A DNA stretch of 64,000 bases, taken from Synchiropus splendidus. Taxonomy: Eukaryota; Chordata; Actinopteri; Syngnathiformes; Callionymidae. A program made the translations under genes and the position numbers. Under the pieces are notes generated by a model that was given only the letters and a program-made list of their open reading frames with translations, searched no databases and was not told the origin of the DNA. Of this stretch, positions 34,740-47,474 are shown piece by piece. The stretch covers positions 18,636,501 through 18,700,500 of the forward strand of contig NC_071335.1 in the NCBI RefSeq assembly GCF_027744825.2, in the 5' to 3' direction. Within the stretch, counting starts at the first letter, position 1. Each line of letters begins with the position of its first letter.

Positions 34740-37180
34740 CATCGGTTCAGTTTTGTTTTGGAAATGGCTCTGTCAACTGTAGCTTATACAAGGTTCTCCT
34801 CAACACTCTCTAAACTGCGATGTAGTGAAATGTGACTCACAATGTCTGCGCTCCTTCACCACCAGCTGAAGGAGGAAGACTCACCCCTTTAAGGTCGACC
34901 ATAAAGGAGGACCTTCAAGGATGGACAAGGACTGGAAACTGCCATTACTCTCAGGGGAGAAGCCTGTTGCGGACCCCGTTTTCAACAGGGTGCGTATTTT
35001 GGTTGCTCAGAGCCTTAGTTATTTCGGAGGGTATGATATTCCAATAGCTCATATTTCCTTATTTTCTATCATAACGTTCAACATACTGTTGACAGTATAA
35101 TTCAATGAAGTAGATTTTCAGAGCTAAAACAGTATTTTCTTATCAGCAGAGAAACTATGCGAAACATGCTAAAATTAATGGAGAGTCAAAGGAATTACAG
35201 CTTCTCTCTTCAATTCCACATCGCCTGCAGCCAGGGATATTCTCCGAGGGAGACACATCTGATTTCCAAAAATCAATGACTAACCAACAGGTCAACACTG
35301 ATGAATAATCACATCGGCATGAAAAATATAAATGTAAAAATGCTTCAAGGGATGAATAGTGGAAACCCAAGTTTAAACAATTGTCTCACCATCGACAGCA
35401 GAAGTCAGCCAGCCTGTTGAGCCACCTTTGAAACTGCTTTAGCGTAAGGTAACCTTGCCGATCAAAAAAAAAAAAAAAAAGAAAAACATAATAATAATAA
35501 TAGCATCAGATTCCTTCAGATTAAAGCCATACTTTCAGTGTCGAAGTGGGCAGCGTCTCCATGGTGAAAAAGTCACACCACAGGTGAAAAAATCACATCA
35601 CAGGCTACTGAGCTCAAGTGTGACTTTTGTTTGAAGTGATGTATAAAATCACTGTCACCTTTAGGACAGAAACCTTCTGTAAAATAGCTGTCTTTAAACT
35701 GCCTACTTTTGGAGTGAAAAAAAACCTGTCACGACGCTTATGAGTTTCACACTGCGTCATTGGTTTAATTCTAGCGCACTGTACCCTGCGAGGCATTACG
35801 AATACTTGATCTGTCATTCATTCTTTCTTCTCTGGCACCATCCTCTTTGACTTGCAGGGATCGTCTGATCTGCCTTAACAAATTATGTTCATAGGAAGTC
35901 TAAACAAATACAGTGGGCAACGGTCCAATATGGAATCATTGCGAACCAGACTCTCAAATTAGTCATGTAGGGACAATTGAAAGGTACTGGCCATCAGATG
36001 CTCATAGAGCTCGACTGCAAGGAGCCCATCAAAACCACAGTTAAAATGAATTCTTCAGACCTCCCATGAAGCGTAAAGGGCAATGCTGAGTGTGAAGAGC
36101 TGGGCCTGTAATGAAGCCCAGTTGCACGTCCACTTCTGGACCAGTGCTATTTCCTTTTATATTAACAGGTGAAACTTTGCTTTGTTCTGTTCGGGGAAAT
36201 TCAGTTTTGATCATGGCTGAGAATACATTCGCCAGCCGCTGTATTTGGCAGGCGTTAGTTTAAGGGGATATGGCTTAGAAAAATCTCGTAAGCCATCATA
36301 ACCTCGGTTATTTTTAGTTGCACAGAACATTTCGACTCTGATGAACATGATCCGCACGCATCTGAGATATGTAGATCAGCGTTTTATCCAAGAGAGCAAA
36401 AGACGATGAAGAAAGATGAAGAAAAGCAGTGTGACATCTGATCCCGCCGACCGTCACCTGAGAAAAAAACATATTCCTCAGTTATTTCAGCGCACTCATT
36501 TCATATATATATATGTCTGTAAGTTCAAGCAGGTAGCGCAAGTAGCTTGATCTACAGTGGAGTGGACAAAAAGTAAGTGCCAATAACATCATTCGTGAGA
36601 AAGCATAAATATTCACGTAAAGAAAATCATATTCCACTAAAAGCATGTTTTAAGCCTGCGTCACAGATTCTTTTATCGGAGCCTAATCTAAAGTACAAAC
36701 CGTTATAATCATTGTCCCCACCACTTCTTTATAAGTCACTTTTACCAACACTTTTTGTCACCGGCCCCAACAAAGCATTTTGCTGTATCCCAAATTGCCC
36801 AAAATGCGTGTTGATTTTTTTATTGTTTTACTAAGATTTTTGAAAGTCAACACTGTTGTCATAGCTGTCGGACAGAGCTCGCCCAACCCTGACTTCTCAG
36901 CCTGTTGCCGTACTTTCACTTACAAACCATTTTTGTCCTAGAGATGCAATTTTTTTTCTTATACATTTTCATATAAGGCTGCTGTACAGTGAGAACATTA
37001 CAACTGAAAGTTGCATGTTTTGAGTCTGAGCCCCAATGATCAGCATTTCCGTTCTACAAGCCGCTACTTTTTTCTTTCTTTTTTTCGGCCAACACAGCAA
37101 CACAGCTAATATACAGCCATAAAAGCGTCATGCTGGCAAAGTATTAAGCCTTGTGATGTCAAACTGATGAAATCACAGGC
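34740..37180. other. Unassigned 2.4-kb stretch
   Basis: An A run lies at about 35466-35480 and a short (AT)n at 36502-36511. GAAAAAGTCACACCACAGG and GAAAAAATCACATCACAGG form a direct repeat at 35565-35605. No gene or known element recognised. Confidence 0.5.
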
Positions 37181-37185
37181 ATTTT

Positions 37186-37596
37186 ATTTACCTTAATGCG
37201 CTCAAAATGTGCTGTTTTTTGCCCAGGTGTCTACAGCTCGACCAACACAGACGACGTCCTCAAGGACCGGGGACGAAAAGCAGCAGCTGAGACCGGCTGT
37301 GGTGATGGAACTTCGGGCAGAGTGAAGCTTTTGAGTATTTTAACGTGAATAAAAGATGAGAGGAGTTCATGATTCAAGTTCAGAACATTGATGAGTTTCT
37401 TTCATGAGACCGACTCAATGCTGGACCCTGTTTTCAAAACTAGTTTAGAAGTGATCCTCATGCATTTTTAAGCCAGGTGCACCACTGACCTTTCAACGGC
37501 GCAGACAGCACCACTGCACAAGATCTGTTTTCCTTCTTAAATTTAGCGGGCACGGCTCATACTCCAGTGCGCTCTGTTGTCTGGAATTCACGGTAC
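37186..37596 (-). mobile_element. ATAAGCC-type DNA transposon, partial inverted copy
   Basis: The order of shared words is the reverse complement of 18322-18750: GACCGGCTGTGGTGATGG, AACTTCGGGCAGAGTGAAGC, GATGAGAGGAGTTCATGATT, TGCTGGACCCTGTTTTC and AGGTGCACCACTGACC. It ends at the terminus TGTCTGGAATTCACGGTAC (complement of the left end). The portion carrying the other terminus is absent. Confidence 0.72.
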
Positions 37597-37756
37597 ATAG
37601 AATGCTCCTCGACTGCCCTTCAGATACGTCCTAGCTGTTAAATATTTGCACAAGTTAATCCTTCAGAGCAGGTCAGAGTGTGGAAGATGCTGTTCTGCAG
37701 GTCAACTCCAGCTAGCAAGCCTTGAGCATCAAAACGCTACCTTCTTGACTTTTTGG

Positions 37757-37985
37757 CAGCTACTTCCTGAAGGATACAAATATCAGCAGGTAATCTGTCA
37801 AGTACATTTCAGTTAGGTATATGCCTGCAGGCTCTTATCTTTCTAGCATCTAGATGGATCGTTCCTGTCAGTCCAGTGGCATCGAGGGAGTCTGCCGTCT
37901 CAAAGATCATGGAGCTTTCTTTAGCACATCAATAACAATATCTTAACCCTTAAGCGTTCCACTCCAAAGTGCTTTGCATTTTCTT
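37757..37985 (+). repeat. Direct repeat pair, copy 2
   Basis: Matches 33711-33935 in the same orientation (CAGCAGGTAATC, GCCTGCAGGCTCTTATC, GTCAGTCCAGTGGCATC, GGGAGTCTGCCGTCTCAAAG) with scattered differences and small indels. Confidence 0.75.
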
Positions 37986-38004
37986 TAGTATTATCTACTG
38001 CTCT

Positions 38005-39540
38005 GGAAAATGTTTTTCCTTGTTTTTCTCAAAACTGACTGGTGGACCATTTCATCCAAAAAAAGCTGTAGAGTTTGGAAGCAAGTGTTTTAGAATATTA
38101 AGTGAAATTGCGTTTAATCTGGGACATTGTTGAAGATCATGAACAGAAGATTTACGAAGATCCCCTAAACACATTGTGAATCCCATTCAAAACAGCAGTA
38201 TAGTGTTTGAGTCACGGCCATTTAAAAGCTGGAATGGTTTACCACAAGATGAGTTTGGAGAAACACAAAGGACTGACGCCACTTGGCGGGAAAGACAGCA
38301 CTAAAAAATATATATATATATATTTTAATAATCCCCCAAAAAACAAATAAGAAACATTCAGAAGCTGCAGGATTATATTTACTTTCTGGTACAATTCAAC
38401 AGGGCAGGACAACTCCCTCCTATTCCAGACTGTCCAGCTTGTACCAGGAGATGTGGCCACTTGACATTAATAAATACATGTCAGCCAATCATATGTCCAC
38501 ACTACACATTGGTCACTGAGACGCGGTTCGAGAGCAGGAGAGACAGGTCAAGTGCCTTATTTTACGCACTAACTATCTGCAGTGTTGCCACTGAAATGGT
38601 CCACACTTAAGTGATGCAGAACTTTATGCTGAAGTTGACAGCTTCATTTAAAGTGACTTAGCCACATTCTTTCAGTTCAGTTCTTAAAGTTTCAGTTTTT
38701 AAAGGATGTTCAGCAGGTACCACTCATTTGGATGATGATGAGGTTTTCTATTGAATCACATGATGCGACTTCCGCGACATGTGCGGGTATTGCGTCACAT
38801 AAAAGTAAGGCGGAGGTTGGAGTTAGGGTTTAGTCATACAGAAGCACCTATTTTGATCTAAATAGGAATTGTGTCACTTGGGATATAGTGCACCTCGATT
38901 GACCTTCCCTTTGGAACGTCACGGGAGAGGAAACATCTGACCTCATTGAAACACCGTGGCATCAATATGCATCACAGAAGATGAAGATAGACCTAGAGCG
39001 ATAGAGATCAAGAGCGTTTCATGAGCTTATAAGAGCTTGAGCGCAGTATTAACCAGCTAAGCATGATGGGAGTTTGGATGTAGCTATTGACTGGCAAACC
39101 TGACTCCATCTCTGCTCATTCATCCATCATCACCAATGTTGCTTCTGAGATGCACACTTGACGCGCAGTCGTGCACTGCACCCGCAGCAACTGCGCACAG
39201 CAAGTCAACAAATAAAATCCAACCGTAAATGGCATGAACACAGAGTAATTTATTGCGTGCTATTTAGCAACACTCCGTGAGGGACAAGCCGGAACACAGG
39301 GGATGAACTGCGTGACCAGGCAGCAACTGCGCGGCACAGAGCCGACGTGGCAACGTTGTAATTATATATTTTACAGACAGGGGTTTACACTGTATCACAT
39401 ACTTGTGCTATAACCAACGTCATTGTCCAAAATGTCAATGAAAAATTGGGCTTTTGTGGCTCAAATCTCGCAGCGATGGAGCCTCACTCGACATACATCA
39501 TATGACACAGCTTTTTCATTGTTGCTCGACCAAATCACTA
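38005..39540. other. Unassigned sequence
   Basis: A short TA tract lies at 38309-38323. A GC-richer part at 39150-39370 repeats the word GCAACTGCGC but matches nothing I know. No coding signature. Confidence 0.45.
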
Positions 39541-39544
39541 GTGT

Positions 39545-39932
39545 TCAAAGGGGTGGGTTTCGATTTAAGAAAAGACAATCTAATTAAGTATAGAATTTGT
39601 GAAATGATATTTTATCATACATACATTTAAACAACAAAATATTGTTTATTTTGCATCCGTTAGACAGGAGCACAGTAAATCACGATGGAGGCTATATTCA
39701 AGTTTTCATGTCTTGAAAATATGTGTATAAGAATTTCAATTTTATAAGAATTTCAAGTACATTCAGAGTAGTAGAAACCCTGGTCATTGTGTAGCGAAAG
39801 ACATCACTGAACAAAAACAAACAGATGCTTTTGTTAGCTTTTGTTCAGGGATTCCTCCATGTTTGTTGTTGTTGTTGTTCTCATCCTAGCTGCCACGTGT
39901 CTTGTGCATCAGTGTGACCAGGAGATTTTGGA
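39545..39932 (+). repeat. hAT-like dispersed repeat, copy 2
   Basis: GGGGTGGGTTTCGATTTAAG at the left, then the colinear blocks listed for copy 1 (4620-5118), ending TGTGACCAGGAG. It carries a local duplication of TAAGAATTTCAA not seen in copy 1 and lacks the terminal TACAAAGGGTCC part. Confidence 0.72.
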
Positions 39933-39939
39933 CATGTGA

Positions 39940-42900
39940 TCCTGGAGGGGCCCCAGTCTGATGTCCCACTAATGCAATCTTTGTACGTTTGCTCAGACAC
40001 CATATAAATTAGAGGGAAAATTGATCGTAACCTTTTGAGCATTCTTCTGAGTCCCGCACACTCATACCGATTAACCTTTAAAATAATTCCGGGGCAAGAG
40101 AGCTGGTTTAATACCGGCGTCTCGGCTTACGCATCTTGTGTACCTCTTTTGGATGAGTTATTTGAGAAATGTTGACTTCATCTTTGCAAATTAGATCCCA
40201 GTCAACATCGCGTTTGAAAGAGCGGCCCCAATTTGCATGTTCACTTCGCCCTCCGTTTTTAAATGTTCCAGTTTTGCATATCCTCGATTAAACGCAGACT
40301 GATGCTGGGAAGCCAAAATGCCCTCGCGCTATGCTGCACCTCAATCTATCACCCAAGAGCAACTAGAAAACTACCATTTCTTGTAAAAATAATTCATTCT
40401 TGCTTAGTTTGGTGCAAATACACAGTAAAGAAAATCGTTTTAAACTGTTAAAACTGACAAAAAATATGACTGTAATAAATAATAAGCAAGCTGTACGAAA
40501 GCCGAAATAAACTTCAGGTCAGGTTAGAATGAACGCTTTTTATATGTGTCGCTTTGCTAAAGTGAGGATCAAGAACAGAGGTGCTAACGTCAGAAGTTCT
40601 CTCTGTGTGCAGCAGCTGACGTTGAGTCGCCTCCTGCCTTCAGAATGTCATTGAATGAGGTGCTTTTGCGAAACGTTTGCATCCGTACAAAACACAAACT
40701 CTTGCGTCATTTCCAAAGTTTTGCTTTATAAGAGCCATTTGCTGGTCTGTGGAGTGCATTTCTTTCCGAATATTTCTGCGTGAACTCAGCTACTTGAAAC
40801 TGCAAACACTTCAAGGTTAGCAGATCAAACTAATCTGCACTTCAAATTATTTTGACTACACGACAAAGCCCCGCCAGTCCATTCACGCATGAACTGCCTC
40901 TGTTGTTCTTTGTTTAAGCATATGCTCCTCATACGCGTTTTTAAATCCCTGCAAAACTGAAGTAAACATTTCGTGTGCTAACAGCCATACGTCCTCAGGC
41001 AATCGCTTGAACTGCTAACAGTTCCAAGAAAACGGTTGCTGCGACCACGCCGTCATGAAAGGTTTAAGTGAAAGGACAGCCGCGCTGCAGGGAGCGCCGC
41101 GCAGCCGTTCTCACTTCCCATTAGGACGAAGATTACTGGGCTGATCGAATGCTGAGGAAAATGTGCGGAAAGATAGCAGTGTGACGTACACAAGATTTGT
41201 CATTGAAAAAGCTGGACATCTGCCAGTGTGTGTGCGACACGGCTGGACACCATGATGAAGAGCCTAATGGACTTTTTCAGTCAGCCGATTCTCATCTTAT
41301 CATGCAGTTTTTCGACTGCTAAAATGCTGCTTCATCATTCAAACATTTCAGCCCTGTAAAGGGTGGCAGAAGTTGGTTGAGGGGGAACAATAGGAGTTGC
41401 CATTGCGTCTCCGCATGCGTGGTACTCCATGTTTCTGCGTGGATGTTTGTTGATCTGATGCATGTCGCAGATGCGCGTACTCTCTGGATGATCTAACGCA
41501 GTTCGAGAATAGCATCTCTCTCTACCTTCTGTGTGTTTGAGACAGCCATGCAGGCCGCGTGCTTCCCCACGGCAAAGAAATCAAACAGGCCGTCATCTGC
41601 TAGTGAAGCTGGTTCAAAAAGTGACAGCAGCGATTGACAGGTGCTGTGGGCACACACAGAAAATCACCACACATCGGGGTCTCAACGGAGCTCACATTAT
41701 CCATTTAAAATGTGCGTGGCGCGGAGAAGGGAGCAACAGCTGTTTTTATGTGTGCGCCGACTGGTGATATCCTGGTGCGTTTCCTGTTTGTCTAAAGACA
41801 GGATATGACCTTGTTCAAAAAAAAATTAGAAGCCTCCGCCTCGGTAATGAAACAATATTGCAATGCTGGGAGAAATAAACTCACAACAGAAAAGGCTGGG
41901 TGAAAGAGTCTGAAGTGACATCATATTAATAAAAGTTATCCCTGATGCCGGTGTTTCGACTGCAGCAAAACAAAAGCGTTTTCAAATTGCCTCTGTCAGT
42001 CAGCGATTCAAACTCGACGTGATCAACAACATAGTCATTCATTTATTAAATAAACCATTTAAACAAGAAAACTGGAGTAAAAAAAAAACTCCCTTTATCA
42101 GATGCGGGTTTTGAATCCGGTGAACTTCCTCAAGGTTTTTATCCTGGCTCATCTTTCGTCGCTGCCTGTATTGCTTGAACAGTTACCCCTATGACCTGTA
42201 CTTTCTACTCTACACGCGTGAAGCAGCGCCAATCTCTGCTTTTAAGAGTGAAATTTTTCTCAGTGGATCTCCGCACACCACCTGCAACTCAGCTTAGACA
42301 AGGACAAATTGTTTTCCTTTCAGTGAAGAGCTGTCCAAGGAAAGACCTCTTCTATCAAGCCTGACAACTTTGCACGAGCCCTCGCCAGTGAAAGAACCCA
42401 TGAGTGACACTCGATGACCAAGTCACCCTTACCTTCAACTTGATCTCTCGTTCAGCTGCACCTGAGCTTCCCACTCTGAGGTTTGACTTATATAAACCTA
42501 CGGACTGTACAGTATATGGTCCTGAGCTTAACCCTCTTGAACCATGTTTTCTTAGCAGAGAGTGAATCCATTCATGCTTTGCTATGGCCTGTAAAAATGG
42601 GCTCCTTTATAGGAAAACCAAGGTTATGAAATGATTTCAACAAGATTTTTCATGTTGACAAGGAGCACAGAATTTTGCTGGTGCTGTGGATCATACATCA
42701 CTGATGGAAAAAAAATGGACGGAACCATAGAATAACATTTTGTTGGGGTTGATAAAGAAGCTTGTTCCTGACTTTCCAACTCGGTAACACGGCCCCGGAC
42801 TTGTATGCCACAGTTCCTTACAAGAATGACCTTTAAATGTAGGACAATAATGTGATCATTACCTTACAGCTGAAAATGAGCTTCTTGGTGGAGGTCAGTA

Positions 42901-45900
42901 CTCTGAGTGCTATTCAAGTTATTCACTGTGTCATCACAGGATTTTAATTTTATTATGATCATTATTATTACTACTACTATTCGGCTGTGACTTGTTCATT
43001 TATATAGTTATTAATACTCAATCTTAACCCTCAACTTGAGTCTTCAAAACCAAATGTTAAGGGCTGTGTGTGTGGAAATAGAACGCTCCTTAAATGCAGA
43101 TACGTCTTCAGACTTCGGGGGCAGCGTTGCGCAAAAGCAGCGTTCAGTAAATCTTGGCTTGGCATTGGAGCGTTGCCATGACGAGGGTTGGAGCTGGTCA
43201 ACAAACAAATGATCAAGCAAAGAGGATACGTGTGAGACGTGTACAAATAATTTTGACTTGTGTTGACCGCTACTGTTCTGGTCACCAGCTCACGAATAGT
43301 GGACCGGGGATTCGGTGTCACTCCTGAAGTGCAGAGCTTGTTTCACCTCAGTGGCACATTTTTATATTTGAAAATCACATTCCGTCCGAACGTGCCATCG
43401 ATTTGAAGTAAAAATGATCTTTTCAGACCTGCTCCGTCGAGTGTTCGCGTCACACAACACTATTCTGACACGACCACCAGCAATAACTAACATTAGATAA
43501 CTCAGCGGCAGCTGGAGCTGACATTAGCCTGGTCATGTTATACCTTTATCTGCACAAGTATGTTATACAGGGTGTTATCTTGATAAAATAACTGCGTTAC
43601 TACAGAACAAAGTACGCATTTTGTGACCTTAACTATCTTAAAAGATACACACCGGCCGCTACTGACAAAACATTGTAAAACAAAGATAAATGTGCAACAA
43701 TGAGGGAAATAATAACAAATAATAATTAATAAAATGTGCATATACTAAGATAATACAACGGTTTTCATAATTTTATACCTCCATTTACAAAGAAAATACT
43801 TACATTTGTATTTTGCTTTCTTCGTCGCCATTTATTATTGGCTGAAAATACACGAATCATTCTGTATCCTTTTACTCGGCGGGACAGTCATTTTTGAGGC
43901 TGAGGATTAATATATTTATATATTATATATAATATACAATTTATTTCACTACAACCATAGCATTTGTTTAGCCATCTCAGATTTAGTCAACGTAGGAATC
44001 CGAAGAAAATCGATTGACCATACTGCGGATAAGAAACATAGGTTTTACTGTAACAATTTAACTCCCACTTTTACTTTTGGATCTCTTCCAAGAGACAAAT
44101 GTATTTGTACGTGTTGAGCACTGTTCCACAATGTGCGAGTGCATGCAAAAGCACAGCAGACTTGACTCCCAACAGTTTCCCTTTTAACTCCCGCACACTG
44201 AAATAGAATAACTCTAAGTCTACCTAGCATTGATCTTGAGGCTAAAGGTTGAGCACGTGTGTGTGTGTGTGTGCGTTGGTGTGAGTGTGTGCATCGGAGC
44301 AACTGAAAGGGTATGGCAGAAAGGCCATTCTCTTTGCAGTAAGAACAGAATAAAAATATAAAAGAGAGAGGATTGGGCAGATGCTGCACACATTGGTGGA
44401 ATACAGAAGAGCTAGACATTGATGCCGACAGAGAAACGGCTGAAAGAAATAAAGCGACGCTTCAGAAGAATGTTATTGTTTGATATCACATCCTCAAATG
44501 CATTTATTTTCCTTTACAATCACGCGTGTAAACCATTATTCTCGTGGAAACCACGTGATTTCAAATGCAAGATTTGAAGCCAATGATCAAAACGAAAGAG
44601 TGTGTGTCATCTGTGTGCCTTTGCCCCGATGAGACACCTCCTCTTGTGATCAAACAAGGTTTCATTTGTGAGAATTAGAGCAGAAATTATCACTGTTCTC
44701 CATCAAATGAATGTGGAAGCGGAGACTTATGAAGGAGGAAAAATGAACCCATGTTTCACATACGTCCACCAGGTGCTTTTTGATTTATGTTTTTATTTAC
44801 AGCAAATTGGGATTCAATAAGCTTGAGATGCACATCGATCAGGAGTGTGTCAATCCACCATATGCATTATTTATGTATTGAGTAGTCATCGTTCACCGGT
44901 GCCTTCACCTTTAGCAGCGCCTCATATGTCTGTTGCAATTGTTCAATAATCCTTTGATCGGCATTTTGCATCAGCTCATTGAGATTTTTGTGGAGGACAG
45001 TGTGTCGCATGCGTGTTCCTCTTTCGCGTGCTCAAATTCCCTCTCTCCCTCCCATAAAACAAAAAAATGATTTGTTCATTTTTAAAATGGAAAGCAAGAA
45101 AACGGCTCACAGAACAGGCTTCAGTGATGGGTTTAATGTCCAGTAAGGCCTTGAAACTGATGCTTGTCCATATATATGTTTCGGTGATAAAATGCAGCTG
45201 AAGAACATTGTGAACTTGCTGAAATCTCCTGAAGTGAACGAAAGGTCTGTAAAGCTGAAGGATTTTTGGAACTGATGACAATCTCACTTCTACCCAAGAA
45301 CCGTTCCACTTGGTTGATCACACAGTCTGGCTCGCTTGCAACTCCCAAACTACATGCCTACACAGACAAGAAGTAGCCAAAGGGCAAGAGCAGCAACCAT
45401 TAAGTTACTTCTCATTGAAAGGAGCCTGCTCAAAACTGAAGGAAGGGAAGTGCCGGAGAATAATAACAAAGCCACCGAGGAGCAAACTGAGAAACACTGC
45501 CGGCATCTGGACAGTTTGTGCTGACCTTTGTTGTTGAAAGAAAAAAGGTCTCGTGCAGGGAAAGAAAAAATGTTTTTCCTGTCAAAGCATTACATTCATT
45601 GTCACTTACATTGCCTTGCATAGTTACGCTGTCTGTTTCTGACCTAATCCTTGTGTTTTGGTTACACTTTAGTTTAGTGTATGATTTAGTGATTTGTCTG
45701 TTAATACTAAATGTATGTTCCCCAGGGTGAAGTGTAAACCAGAGTCGGGCAATTGCATTTCCTTTAGGGACATTTTATGAATAACTGCAAAATATGACAG
45801 GAAAAAAAAAGAAAAAAAATCCAGTATTTGTTCTTAAATAACAAGGACAAAATGGATCTGGAGAGTAAATATAAATAAAGATGTTAAGAAGTGTAAATGT

Positions 45901-46065
45901 GTCATGTAACCATAGCATAGCAGCAGTAATGGTTGAAAAAGAAACAAGCAAAAGAAAAGAAAAAAAACATACTAAAAAATACTCCATATGAGTCGTATCG
46001 TTTTAGTCTGACCTCATGAGGGCTACAAAAATACAAGCCCCCAGGCTACGTTTTGCCTGGGTCTG
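39940..46065. other. 6.1 kb without recognised genes or complete repeats
   Basis: The largest quiet region. It contains an AT palindrome at about 43910-43940, a (GT)n-rich stretch at 44259-44290 and scattered A runs. A stretch near 42340-42470 faintly resembles LINE ORF2 (VTLDDQVTLTF in one frame), too weak to call. The 124- and 103-codon frames at 44045 and 44976 have no recognisable domains. Confidence 0.45.
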
Positions 46066-46120
46066 GTGTTTCTAGTGGGGCAGATGAGGTTTCATGAAAC
46101 AGTGTTCTAATTTTCAGAAG

Positions 46121-46135
46121 CCACCAGATGGCGCA
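46121..46135 (+). promoter_or_regulatory. CTCF-like motif, one mismatch (copy D, left arm)
   Basis: CCACCAGATGGCGCA fits the consensus except for the last base (A where C or T is expected). Confidence 0.5.
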
Positions 46136-46185
46136 CTAGATTTAGATATATGTCTCATTGATCCAAATCGAAACATCTTACCGAC

Positions 46186-46200
46186 AGTGCCATCTGGTGG
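46186..46200 (-). promoter_or_regulatory. CTCF core motif match (copy D, right arm)
   Basis: The minus strand reads CCACCAGATGGCACT, all 15 positions consistent. It faces the left-arm motif 65 bases away. Confidence 0.6.
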
Positions 46201-46284
46201 CCTCTGAAAATCAAGGCACTGTTTCATGAAACCTCATCAACCCTTCGATACTGTCTCTTGAATCCTCATCCACCCATCAGAGCA

Positions 46285-46840
46285 TGTATCCTTACATGCT
46301 ACCTATGTGGTTATTACACCCCATGTGATTCTTTTTTTTTGTTTTCCTGGACAGCAGATGGCCGTAGCAAAACAGACCTCCAACTACGCAAAGGAGGCGA
46401 CTGAATAAGAGCTTGCACGGGAGCAACGACTGAGTCTATACTGGAGACTGCCAGCTCCCAAACTACCTGATGATTGGCCTGTCACGGGGAAGGTTCAAGT
46501 CCCAGAACTTTTGCAAATAGCCAATCCCCAAGTGGCTATTTTAACCACAGTGAGGTTGGCTCTGCAGCATTCGCAGGCTTTTCCCGGATGGCATCCAATT
46601 ATGGCATCCAATGTAATTGGATTCACCAGACATTCCGAAACCCAACGGGACCAATAGAACACAACCAAAATCAAATCACTCTGCATCAAACAAAACCTCT
46701 CCTGATGTTTTTTTTTTTTTTTTGCTGGAAATATGCTTGTGTGCAGGTTTTTCTGTACAGGACAGATACCTCAAATGTGCAACTACCATCACTGCATAGA
46801 AACACAGTGAAACACCTTAACAAAGCCTCATCTTGCTCTG
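46285..46840. other. Unassigned sequence
   Basis: A T run lies at 46709-46723. The 137-codon frame at 46474-46887 crosses the run and has no known domain. Confidence 0.5.
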
Positions 46841-46844
46841 CTTC

Positions 46845-46920
46845 CAACATTCCGTCCACCTCGGCCGATCTTGTGCGTCCTCTCTAGTCACACTGTTTCC
46901 ATGTCCTCCTTTATGGCAGC
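46845..46920 (-). mobile_element. RTE-like LINE 3'-end scrap
   Basis: CCAACATTCCGTCCACCTCGG, CCGATCTTGTGCGTCCTCTC and TAGTCACACTG, then CATGTCCTCCTTTATGG, are in minus-strand order the terminal coding block of the RTE relic at 55895-56965 (the complement includes GGAGGACATGAGG-like sequence). Confidence 0.65.
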
Positions 46921-47124
46921 CCATGTCTAACACAGACAACTGAAATGTTTCATAACAGTGGTTTCAAATGGGCACTTAAGATGCCAATGATGCTCAATAG
47001 GTTTGTACTCTGTCGCACTCTTCTGTGGAACTTGGTTTGAAACTGGAAAGAATAGAATGTCATTGAAAAGATTTATGGATTCAAGATTTTAAATCAACTA
47101 AATGTTTCATGTTTCATTTCTGCT

Positions 47125-47470
47125 GAGAAGGTGATGGGTTTCAGCCTGCCACCTCTTCAGGACCTGTATGTCTCCAGGACCCAGAGACGTGCAGGTTGGA
47201 TCAGAGCCGACCCTTCTCACCCTGGACATGGACTGTTTCTTCCTCTTCCCTCTGGCAGGAGGCTACGGTCCATCCAGACCAGAACCTCCCGTCACAGGAA
47301 CAGCTTCTTCCCCTCGACCGTCACACTGTTGAATTCATGAACAGCCTTGTTGTTATTTTATTTTATTTTATTTACTTTTTGACAGCACTTTATTCCAAAG
47401 CACGTTCCTAGTTAGTGGGCTCCCCACTGACCATGGCAATAAATTTGATTCTGATTCTGATTCTGATTCA
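47125..47470 (+). mobile_element. LINE 3' end with GATTCT tail
   Basis: The translation at 47131-47340 contains PPLQDLYVSRTQRRAGWIRA and then GRRLRSIQTRTSRHRNSFFP ending TVTLLNS. This is the C-terminal signature of a widespread fish LINE, remembered as L2/Rex-like. The stop is followed by a short 3' UTR with TTATTTTATTTTATTTTATT, then CCATGGCAATAAATTTGATT and a (GATTCT)n tail to about 47469. The tail is the usual 3' mark of this family. All upstream sequence is missing, so it is a strongly 5'-truncated insertion. Confidence 0.85.
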
Positions 47471-47474
47471 TGGA

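Larger units (their letters stand above)
46073..46280. mobile_element. CTCF-motif MITE, copy D (best-preserved core)
   Basis: Starts TAGTGGGGCAGATGAGG and ends CCTCATCCACCCATCA. The arms GATGAGGTTTCATGAAACAG..TTTTCAGAAGCCACCAGATG and, inverted, CATCTGGTGGCCTCTGAAAA..CTGTTTCATGAAACCTCATC pair over about 55 bases around a spacer of roughly 50. The right side keeps both subterminal CATGAAACCTCATC-type repeats; the left keeps one. Flanking 8-mers (GGTGTTTC and GAGCATGT) do not match, so the target duplication is lost or the ends are misplaced. Confidence 0.85.

Noticed and set aside
42340..42470. L2/Rex-like LINE piece (VTLDDQVTLTF)
   Set aside because: Only one short block fits, with a stop beside it and no neighbouring conserved block.
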